A stretch of 42,073 bases of DNA from positions 1-42,073 of the forward strand of contig NZ_FOTM01000026.1 of the NCBI RefSeq assembly GCF_900114565.1, in the 5' to 3' direction. Under the pieces are notes generated by a model, which did not search any database, was not told the DNA's origin, and saw nothing but the letters and a program-made list of their open reading frames with translations. The stretch comes from Leifsonia sp. CL147 (GTDB taxonomy: Bacteria; Actinomycetota; Actinomycetes; Actinomycetales; Microbacteriaceae). Position 1 is the stretch's first letter; each line of letters starts with the position of its first letter. The position numbers were made by a program, and so were the translations under genes. Of this stretch, positions 33,880 to 40,298 are shown piece after piece.

Positions 33880-34929
33880 ATGTTGAACGCACGCGAGTGG
33901 GCGACTCTGATTCTGCTCGCCCTCGGTGCGGCCCTCTTACTTACCTTGCCGAAAACTCGAGCCGTTGTCGTTGCGGGTATCCCCGGAATCCTCAAAGCCT
34001 TCGATTGGCGAGTGTCACCAGTCTTCGTGCTATTGATGGCATGGATTACCGCATGTCTCGCTCTGGCCTGGCGGGTGGGCCTCTTTGACTGGAGTTTGGT
34101 CAAGGATGCAGCATTCATCACTGCCACGCTCGCGATACCAATGACCTTTCGCATTGTGAACGCTCAGACCGGTTTGGTGATTGTCAAACGGCTCACTGCC
34201 GAGACTCTCGGCTTGACAACGCTGATCGCTTTCTACCTCAACGTCGCGCCATTTCCGCTGTGGGCGGAGTTAGTTCTGCAGCCGACGTTGGCTCTGCTTT
34301 TCGCGATGGCCGCGGTGGCCGGCACCAGAACCGAGTGGGCCCCTGCCCGTAAGTTGATCACCGTCCTGCTTGGGCTCGCCGGAATCGGCGCTCTCGCCTG
34401 GACGACGGCCTCCATCGCTCACGACTGGGCGTCGATGGACTGGGTCGCTCAGCTGCGGTCTTTCCTCATCAGCCTTTGGCTACCCGCGCTCTTGCTTCCG
34501 CTCTTCTATATGGAAGCGTTCCCGATGACGGCGGAAGTTCTGCTCAAGCGCGTCTCGTGGGTCGCTCCTGACCGAACGTTGAGGAGGCGAGTTCGTCTCG
34601 CTATCGTGCTAGGTCTCCATTTTCGAGTGAAGCTCGCGGCTCGCTTCACCGGAAGATACAACAGCGTCGGACGCCTGAGCACTTACCGCGAACGATTCGC
34701 TACATGCGTAGCTTCCGCGATGACGTGCGTCGCGATGACGCGGCCGAGCGAGCGCGCGTCAGCGCCCTCCGAACGAATAGCGGCGTATCTGGTGCGGACG
34801 CCTCAGGCGCCCAACGTGATCGGCGGGAGTTTCACGTTACGAAGGAACGTCTCCGCTGGATTAGCACCTGCGAAATGGGCCGCTACACCGGAAATGGGAA
34901 TCGATACTGGTCCGATGCTGACGGACTGA
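33880..34929 (+). CDS. Polytopic membrane protein of the island, 3' frame probably disrupted
   Basis: A protein of unknown family with about six or seven predicted membrane helices: roughly residues 9-26, 47-65, 77-93, 107-125, 130-148, 158-178 and 190-210. The ATG at 33880 has GGAGGGA five bases upstream, so the frame's longer start at 33661 is rejected. Up to about residue 273 (the STYRERF region) the sequence reads naturally; the remaining 77 residues look like an out-of-frame translation (poor hydrophobic pattern, many Ala/Pro/Arg). A one-base backward shift near 34698 instead leads smoothly into the next open frame. The protein is therefore either truncated here or one of two overlapping genes. 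No known domain. Confidence 0.6.
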   Translation: MLNAREWATLILLALGAALLLTLPKTRAVVVAGIPGILKAFDWRVSPVFVLLMAWITACLALAWRVGLFDWSLVKDAAFITATLAIPMTFRIVNAQTGLVIVKRLTAETLGLTTLIAFYLNVAPFPLWAELVLQPTLALLFAMAAVAGTRTEWAPARKLITVLLGLAGIGALAWTTASIAHDWASMDWVAQLRSFLISLWLPALLLPLFYMEAFPMTAEVLLKRVSWVAPDRTLRRRVRLAIVLGLHFRVKLAARFTGRYNSVGRLSTYRERFATCVASAMTCVAMTRPSERASAPSERIAAYLVRTPQAPNVIGGSFTLRRNVSAGLAPAKWAATPEMGIDTGPMLTD

Positions 34930-35225
34930 CCGATGCGATAGTCGATGCGCCCCGTTACGGACTTCCTGAGCAACACGGATTCGTCATTGAGACCAGTGCA
35001 AACGGCCAGGACTGGCGCGCGTGGCGGACTCTGCCCAGCGGTTGGGTACTTGGCATGGGTGGGGCCGGGTGGCGAAGCGAATGGGTTTTCGCGGGCGACA
35101 GTCCACCTAAGTCTTGGCCGGGGGGAGACGATCCACGGTGGGTCGACAACGTCACGAATCCCGACCTTCCGCCTGACTGGGAGCGAAACGATGAACCGAT
35201 CGTGAGGCCAGTGGAGTCGCTCTAG
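34704..35225 (+). CDS. Soluble protein or C-terminal domain of the preceding membrane protein
   Basis: A 173-residue frame, unrecognised. The N-terminal third is a charged helix (RSFRDDVRRDDAAERARV). The C-terminal part is Trp/Gly/Asp-rich (YTGNGNRYWSDADGL, NGQDWRAWRTLPSGWVLGMGGAGW, NPDLPPDWERND). It overlaps the 3' part of the previous gene by 226 bases. Its ATG has no ribosome site, while joining the frames at about 34698 gives the continuous RERFRYMRSFRDD, which argues for one gene of about 449 codons (33880-35225) broken by a frameshift, natural or from an assembly error. Programmed frameshifting is a weaker alternative. Confidence 0.55.
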   Translation: MRSFRDDVRRDDAAERARVSALRTNSGVSGADASGAQRDRREFHVTKERLRWISTCEMGRYTGNGNRYWSDADGLTDAIVDAPRYGLPEQHGFVIETSANGQDWRAWRTLPSGWVLGMGGAGWRSEWVFAGDSPPKSWPGGDDPRWVDNVTNPDLPPDWERNDEPIVRPVESL

Positions 35226-35370
35226 CAGCGCCAAAGCACGCGCATCAACGAGCGCCGCGTATCAAGCGGGCCCGTCCGAGTACTCGGTTGATTCGCCAGC
35301 AGCGAATCATGATTCCTGGATTGCGTCGCGACCCAATTCGGCGGACGCGGCGGCCTACCAAATGTCTTGG

Positions 35371-35408
35371 TTTTGCGATAGTTTTGCGACACCCTTCACA
35401 GTGAAGGT
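35371..35408 (+). promoter_or_regulatory. Repeats upstream of the AlbA_2 gene
   Basis: GTTTTGCGA occurs twice with an 11-base period (35371-35379 and 35382-35390). It is followed by an inverted repeat, CCTTCAC-A-GTGAAGG (35394-35408). These lie 61 to 98 bases before the AlbA_2 gene and look like regulator or self-binding sites. Confidence 0.5.
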
Positions 35409-35468
35409 GATGACAAAACTTCGTTGAAACCATGCGCACCCGTGTGGCCAAAGCGTTAGTGAAGGGCC

Positions 35469-37268
35469 ATGCAAAACTTAAGGGAAACTTCGATGGACCA
35501 CATTGCCGGAGTGTTGACAGAGATCGTTGCTGGGGCGATTACCGCTGACGACATGGAAACACTCGACATTGAGTTCAAGACCGACGGCCGGTCCCGAAAT
35601 GACGATCTCAAAAACATTGCGGATGCAGCGTCATGCATGGCCAATTCATCAGGCGGCACGATCGTCGTGGGAGTGGACGACCGAACAGCCGGGCCGAGTG
35701 CTTTCGTCGGCACGTCACTCGACCCAGAGCAGACACGACTCCGCATCTACGAGCTCACCAGTCCACCGCTCTTGGTCGAAGCAGAGCTCCGTACTACTTT
35801 TCCCGGCAACGTCCTCGTTTTGAGCGTGCCGAACAGTACGCAGGTTCACAGCGCGAACAACAAGGTTCCAACTGAACGAATCGACCAGCATTGCAAGCCG
35901 ATGACGAGCGACCGTATCGCAACCGTGACGTCGCAGAAAACTGGCCGAGACTGGAGTGTCCAGAGAAGCAACTGGCGCGCTGACCACGTGGATCCCGTCG
36001 CCATGCAGGTGGCAAGGGAAATGCTCGCGCGCTCCAATGATCTTGGGAAGCGTCGGCTCGCAGAAGCGAGTGACATAGAACTGCTCCGCGCGGTGGGCGT
36101 GGTGCTTGAGGACCAGTCACTCACGAACGCTGGCGCACTACTCTTCACTCGCGCATTCGACGACGTGACGCTTATCGCCTACACGCACCGGCGAACGCCC
36201 GCTGGACAGCTGACATCGAACGAACACCTCACTGGCCCGCTTGTCGTCGCTGTTCAACGCGTCTTTGATCTGATCGATGCGCGACTTGAGACCACGCCCG
36301 TCTCGATCGGCAAGGGCCAGCAACTTCATATCGCTGATCTTCCTGAAGCTGCTGTGCGCGAGGCTGTCGTGAACGGGATCATGCATCGTGAGTACTTCAG
36401 CATCGATCGGACAGCTGTCGAACACACTCTTACCCAATTGCGGGTCTCGTCACCCGGCGGATTTGTGCCTGGCGTAAGCGTCGATAATGTTCTGACGACG
36501 TCGTCCCGCACCCGAAATACAAATCTGGCCAATGCGATGCGCATGCTCGGTCTGGCTGAGACCGCAGGGTCCGGCGTTGACCGCATGTACGCAGAAATGG
36601 CGCGGGTTGGGCACGAACCTCCCCGATACGCTGCCGACCCGACACGGGTGGAAGTCACCTTGCTGGGTGGGGCTCCGAATACCGCGCTGGCGCGGTACGT
36701 GGCGACGCTGCCGCAAGAGGAGGCCGCCGACGCGGACACTATGCTCATCCTGTTGACTCTCTTGACGCGCAAGACGGTTAGTGCAGAAGAACTCATGCCA
36801 CTGCTGCAAAAGGCGTCTGTGGATGAGGCTCAATCAGTGCTCGCGCGTCTAAGCGGCGACGAGACCCCTCTGCTCGAGCCAACCCGGGAGACCGTTCGAC
36901 GCGCGCGCCCGAGATATAGGTTGCGAGAGGGGGCGCTGGCGGCCCTCGGGCCGGCTGTCACATACCGGCGCCGCACTACGGATCAGCTCGATCGCAAGAT
37001 CATCGAACTGGTGAACGAGACTGGCACGATCAACGCCCGGATGGTGAGGATCCTCTTGGACCTGGATACGGTTGGCGCGTCCCGGGTACTCGCCGACCTT
37101 GTTGAACGAGAAATCCTGATCAAGACGTCTGAGGCGACCCGCGGGCCGAGCGTCACGTACGGCCGCGGCGCAGCCTTCCCGTCAAAGTCAAAATCAAGGC
37201 CCGCAGACGGGCCGATTGAATCGCAAGAGCACGACCCGAATCAATTGCCGTTCGACGACCTCGAGTAG
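35469..37268 (+). CDS. AlbA_2 (Schlafen-like) protein with GHKL-type ATPase region and winged helices
   Basis: A 599-residue protein. The AlbA_2/Schlafen core is at about 20-135: ETLDIEFK, then DDLKNIADAASCMANSSGG and TIVVGVDD. The GHKL-type ATPase region of the RecG-like AlbA_2 group follows, with an N-box-like EAAVREAVVNGIMHREY (about residue 299) and G-box-like AETAGSGVDRMY (about 364). The last 150 residues look like winged helices. Relatives are variously annotated as transcriptional regulators or ATP-binding proteins, and AlbA_2 and Schlafen proteins occur in anti-phage islands; no function can be assigned. Start ATG at 35469 or 35493 (the latter after AAGGGAA). It is the island's best-conserved gene. 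Confidence 0.85.
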   Translation: MQNLRETSMDHIAGVLTEIVAGAITADDMETLDIEFKTDGRSRNDDLKNIADAASCMANSSGGTIVVGVDDRTAGPSAFVGTSLDPEQTRLRIYELTSPPLLVEAELRTTFPGNVLVLSVPNSTQVHSANNKVPTERIDQHCKPMTSDRIATVTSQKTGRDWSVQRSNWRADHVDPVAMQVAREMLARSNDLGKRRLAEASDIELLRAVGVVLEDQSLTNAGALLFTRAFDDVTLIAYTHRRTPAGQLTSNEHLTGPLVVAVQRVFDLIDARLETTPVSIGKGQQLHIADLPEAAVREAVVNGIMHREYFSIDRTAVEHTLTQLRVSSPGGFVPGVSVDNVLTTSSRTRNTNLANAMRMLGLAETAGSGVDRMYAEMARVGHEPPRYAADPTRVEVTLLGGAPNTALARYVATLPQEEAADADTMLILLTLLTRKTVSAEELMPLLQKASVDEAQSVLARLSGDETPLLEPTRETVRRARPRYRLREGALAALGPAVTYRRRTTDQLDRKIIELVNETGTINARMVRILLDLDTVGASRVLADLVEREILIKTSEATRGPSVTYGRGAAFPSKSKSRPADGPIESQEHDPNQLPFDDLE

Positions 37269-37350
37269 CGAGCTTGTGGTTTCAACTGGACAACGCCGCG
37301 CCGGTCGGTTTGTCGGAATGAAGCGTGCGGCAGCCGCCATTTCAAGGACG

Positions 37351-37368
37351 CCCCACAAAAACCCCACA
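37351..37368 (+). repeat. CCCCACAAAA pair near attR, candidate integrase arm site
   Basis: CCCCACAAAA-A-CCCCACA differs from the left copy (33480-33497) at one base and lies 92 bases inside the right attachment repeat, in the same orientation. Confidence 0.5.
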
Positions 37369-37460
37369 ACCGTGGTCAGCCGAGAAGGTGCTTGGTCAAC
37401 CGAGAGACGTGAAATTCCGCGGTTTCCGGGGCATCGCCGAGCGGCTTGAGGAGCGCCGTC

Positions 37461-37486
37461 AGGGTTCAAATCCCTCCGTCTCCGCC
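37461..37486 (+). repeat. Right attachment site (attR)
   Basis: Exact copy of the 26-bp tRNA-Ser 3' end at 33404-33429. The preceding bases (GCCGAGCGGCTTGAGGAGCG, from 37437) resemble a tRNA D-arm but no complete tRNA can be folded. Confidence 0.9.
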
Positions 37487-37496
37487 GATCGAAACC

Positions 37497-37524
37497 CCCG
37501 GAAAGTCAACGATTCCGGGTTTTT
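37497..37524 (+). terminator. Intrinsic terminator beyond attR, probably the original tRNA-Ser terminator
   Basis: CCCGGAA (37497-37503) pairs with TTCCGGG (37513-37519) across a nine-base loop, followed by five Ts. It lies ten bases beyond the tRNA-end repeat, just where a tRNA terminator would lie if the island were removed. The left copy has no such hairpin. Confidence 0.75.
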
Positions 37525-37973
37525 GTGTGTGCCGACTTCGATGATTCCGTCGACCTCGACCGCGTTCTCGGAGACGCGGATGCGTCGCCGCTCGAAGTCG
37601 ATGTCCTTGACCCGCAGGCCGTCCATCTCGGCCCAGAACAGGCCGGTGTAGCAGAGCAGGAGGACGATCGCCGCTCGGTCGCCCGACGCGGTGGCCAGGT
37701 CGTGAACCTGCTGGTGTGTGAGGTAGAGGTGCTCCTTCGGGACCTTGCGGGGCAGCTCGATCGCCAGAGCCGGGTCCTGCGTGATGCGCCGATCACGCAT
37801 CGCGATGTCCAGAATGCCAGCCAGCACGCCGCGCGCGTGGATCGCGACGGTCGGCGAGCTGACCTTCGACATCGTGGCGATCCAGGTCGGCACTTCGCTG
37901 TGACGGATGTCGCCAACGCGACGGCGCGCCCATTTCGGAGCGACGTGATTACTCCACGATCCTTCAGGCGGCC

Positions 37974-38381
37974 CTAGCGACGACGGCTTGAGATTTGCTG
38001 CGGACCGGCGGCGCCGATCTCCAGGGCCATCTTCCCCGCAAAGCAGGCAGAGGCCGCCCGGTCGGGGGCAGGGGGCACGTCATCGGCGAGGGGCACCCCG
38101 TGAACGGCGCGGAGCACGTACGCGTGCAGTCGCTCCAGGGCGCCCTCGTCCGGGCCGGCGAGCATCGCGGGCGCTATCTGCCCCAGCCGGACGAAGTACG
38201 CGGCCATCGCCTGCACCAGCACTCCGCGTTTGCCGTCGAACGCAGCATAGAGACTGCCGCGGCCGAGGCCGGTCGCGGCACTGATGTCGTCGACGCTCGT
38301 CCCGTTGTAGCCCGATGCGCGGAACTGCCGCTCAGCGGCATGGAGGACGTGTTCGCGATCGAAGCTTCGTGGTCTTGCCAT
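37974..38381 (-). CDS. TetR-family regulator, C-terminally truncated
   Basis: A 135-residue product against a usual 190 or so. The N-terminal helix-turn-helix is intact (MARPRSFDREHVLHAAERQF, then DISAATGLGRGSLYAAFDGK). The ligand domain begins normally and reaches CFAGKMALEIGA at about residue 125, then ends in GPQQISSRRR, encoded by integrase remnant DNA in another frame. The ATG at 38381 follows from the family's start; a longer frame to 38624 crosses the divergent promoter. It is divergent from an SDR gene with paired ATCAGTAC sites between. The loss of the C-terminal dimer helices would weaken repression, so the neighbouring operon may now be constitutive. Confidence 0.82.
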   Translation of the reverse strand: MARPRSFDREHVLHAAERQFRASGYNGTSVDDISAATGLGRGSLYAAFDGKRGVLVQAMAAYFVRLGQIAPAMLAGPDEGALERLHAYVLRAVHGVPLADDVPPAPDRAASACFAGKMALEIGAAGPQQISSRRR

Positions 38382-38410
38382 ATGGAGACGATAAGGCAGG
38401 TGGACGGTTT

Positions 38411-38456
38411 TTGACAAATCAGTACAGAACCGTGTACGTTCTTGACTGATCAGTAC
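38411..38456. promoter_or_regulatory. Two operator-like sites between truncated tetR and the SDR operon
   Basis: TTGACAAATCAGTAC (38411-38425) and TTGACTGATCAGTAC (38442-38456) match at 13 of 15 positions with a 31-base period. The second contains a perfect 10-bp palindrome, ACTGATCAGT (38445-38454). These are probable TetR-binding sites, and TTGAC may also serve as -35 elements. Confidence 0.62.
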
Positions 38457-38518
38457 GCGATAGTCTGGCCAGCCATTTCCAGCGCGACAGCGTTGCACCC
38501 ACAGCCGAAGGAACGAAC

Positions 38519-39334
38519 ATGCAGACATCCGCCCCAGTGGCCCTTGTGACGGGCGCTTCATCCGGGATCGGGCGGGCGACAGCTCTCGCCCTCGTCGACG
38601 TCGGATTCGCGGTGGTGGGCACAAGTCGCAACGCCGCGAACGCCGAGCCGCTCGCCGGAGCGACCCTCCTCGATCTCGACGTTGCCAGCGATGAGTCGGT
38701 CCACGCCCTCGTCGACGAGGTGCTCGAACGCTTCGGTCGGATCGATGTCCTGGTCAACAACGCCGGCGTGGGCGCGGTCGGCGCGGGCGAGGAGAGCTCG
38801 ATCACCCAGAGCAAGGACATCTTCGACATCAACGTTTTCGGTGCGATGCGGATGACGAACGCCGTCCTTCCTCACATGCGTGCCCAGCGCAGCGGCCGCG
38901 TGGTCAACGTCTCGTCCGTGCTGGGCCTGATCCCCGCCCCGTTCATGGCCGTGTACGCCGCGACCAAGCACGCTGTCGAGGGGTACTCCGAGTCCGTGGA
39001 CCACGAGCTCCGCGAGCACGGCGTCCGGGTGCTCCTGGTCGAGCCTGCCTTCACGAGCACGAGTTTCGAGGCGAGCAGCCTGGGACCCGACTCCCCCCTG
39101 CCGGTCTACGCGGCCCAGCGGAAGATCTCCCAAGACGTGCAGGCATCGGCGATGCGCACGGCCGACGCCCCTGAGGTTGTGGCGAAGGCGATCGTCGCAG
39201 CCGCCACCGATTCCAAGCCGAAACTGCGGTACACCGCGGGTTCGATGGCCGCACGCGTCAGCCTCCTGCACCGGTTCGTGCCCTCGCGCGTGTTCGACAA
39301 GCAGATCCGCAAGCTCAACCAGCTGGCCGGCTGA
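38519..39334 (+). CDS. Short-chain dehydrogenase/reductase
   Basis: A 271-residue NAD(P)-dependent SDR of the classical type. TGASSGIG (11-18) binds the cofactor, NNAG follows near 80, and the catalytic Ser (VSS, 132-133), Y146 and K150 (YAATK) are seen. The segment after the active site (PAFTSTSFEASSLGPDSPLPVYAAQRK) is like that of SDRs often annotated as oxidoreductases acting on lipophilic alcohols/ketones. First gene of the operon divergent from the truncated TetR. Substrate unknown. Confidence 0.93.
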   Translation: MQTSAPVALVTGASSGIGRATALALVDVGFAVVGTSRNAANAEPLAGATLLDLDVASDESVHALVDEVLERFGRIDVLVNNAGVGAVGAGEESSITQSKDIFDINVFGAMRMTNAVLPHMRAQRSGRVVNVSSVLGLIPAPFMAVYAATKHAVEGYSESVDHELREHGVRVLLVEPAFTSTSFEASSLGPDSPLPVYAAQRKISQDVQASAMRTADAPEVVAKAIVAAATDSKPKLRYTAGSMAARVSLLHRFVPSRVFDKQIRKLNQLAG

Positions 39335-39388
39335 TCCCGGATCCTGCACAGCACCTCGTCCGACCACTCCGGGAAGAGCTGAACCCAC

Positions 39389-40291
39389 ATGGATTTCGAT
39401 CACGTCACTTTCGACTTGCCGCACGGCACCTTCCACACACTCCAAGGTGGTGACCCCGCGGGCCAGCCGACGATGTTCTTGCACGGATTCCCGGACCATC
39501 CGCCGACCGCGAAGCCCTTCCTCGCCGAACTCGCCCGGCAGGGGCGGTACGTCGTCGCGCCGTGGCTTCGCGGTTACGCGCCGTCGCCGACCGCGGGGCC
39601 GTTCGACTTCGCATCCCTCACCGGCGATGTGATCGCTCTGATCGACCGGTGGTCTCCCGGTCGCCCCGTGGATCTGATAGGCCACGACTGGGGCGCGTTC
39701 ATCACCTACGATGCCACCGTCACCGCGCCGGAACGGATCCACCGTGCGGTCACGCTCGCCATGCCGCACCCGCTCACGTTCCTGAGCCGATCTCGCCCCG
39801 CTCAGCTCCGGAGGAGCTGGTACATGGGACTCTTCCAAGTGCCGGGAACCGGCAGGCTCGCCAGAGCCCGTGATCTCGCGCTCATCGACCGCCTCTGGGA
39901 GCAGTGGTCGCCGGGTCTCTCGCTCGACCCCGCTCTCCGCACGGAACTGCACGAGACCCTGGGGGCGAGCCTGCCCGCGCCCCTGAAGTACTACCGGGAG
40001 ATGCTGCGACCAGGCATGGTGAAGGCCGCCCGACGCCTCTCTCACCCGATCTCGGTGCCCCTGCTGCACATCCACGGCGCCGCCGACGGCTGCATCCTCC
40101 CCCCGCATGCCGACGACCGGCATCGATTCGCCGCCCCGCATGTGCGGGAGATCGTCGCCGACCGTTGTCACTTCCTGCACATCGAGGCCCCTGAAGCGAT
40201 CGCAGGGCGGATCGCGGCCTGGGCTGCGAGCAACGTGCCCGACCATCGCGGCGAGACCCCGGCGATGCCCATCCGGAACCCGAAAGGCTGA
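39389..40291 (+). CDS. Alpha/beta hydrolase, epoxide-hydrolase-like
   Basis: A 300-residue alpha/beta hydrolase. The oxyanion-hole motif HGFPD is at 32-36, the nucleophile loop GHDWGA gives Asp100, which rules out the Ser esterases and points to the epoxide hydrolase/dehalogenase branch, and the catalytic His lies in CHFLHIEAPE near 267-270. The start is ATG at 39389. It follows the SDR by 54 bases and precedes the flavoprotein by seven, in a probable operon. Epoxide or haloacid hydrolysis is possible; substrate unknown. Confidence 0.9.
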   Translation: MDFDHVTFDLPHGTFHTLQGGDPAGQPTMFLHGFPDHPPTAKPFLAELARQGRYVVAPWLRGYAPSPTAGPFDFASLTGDVIALIDRWSPGRPVDLIGHDWGAFITYDATVTAPERIHRAVTLAMPHPLTFLSRSRPAQLRRSWYMGLFQVPGTGRLARARDLALIDRLWEQWSPGLSLDPALRTELHETLGASLPAPLKYYREMLRPGMVKAARRLSHPISVPLLHIHGAADGCILPPHADDRHRFAAPHVREIVADRCHFLHIEAPEAIAGRIAAWAASNVPDHRGETPAMPIRNPKG

Positions 40292-40298
40292 CCGAACC

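Larger units (their letters stand above)
33430..37486. mobile_element. Integrase-less genomic island inserted at tRNA-Ser(GCU)
   Basis: Bounded by the exact 26-bp direct repeat at 33404-33429 and 37461-37486. The interior is visibly more A/T-rich than its neighbours and has lower codon bias. It contains a membrane protein and following frame, and an AlbA_2/GHKL-ATPase protein. CCCCACAAAA repeats occur near each end. A T-tailed hairpin resembling the tRNA's original terminator lies just outside the right repeat. No integrase frame is found inside, so excision would need one encoded elsewhere. Confidence 0.85.
37459..38001 (-). pseudogene. Tyrosine integrase (phage-type) remnant, both ends missing
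   Basis: On the minus strand, from about 38001 the frame reads ANLKPSSLGPPEGSWS, then NHVAPKWARRRVGDIRHSEV, then HARGVLAGILDIAMRDRRI and LTHQQVHDLATASGDRAAIV, ending near FERRRIRVSENAVEVDG. This is the core-binding domain and the first part of the catalytic domain of an actinobacterial integrase; the TGLFWAEMDGLR segment holds the place of the first catalytic Arg (usually TGLRWGE, with the Arg replaced by Phe). The C-terminal His-x-x-Arg and Tyr are absent, since the frame then runs through the attR region to a stop at 37459. The N-terminal part is missing and joins the truncated TetR gene. It is inactive. Confidence 0.8.
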
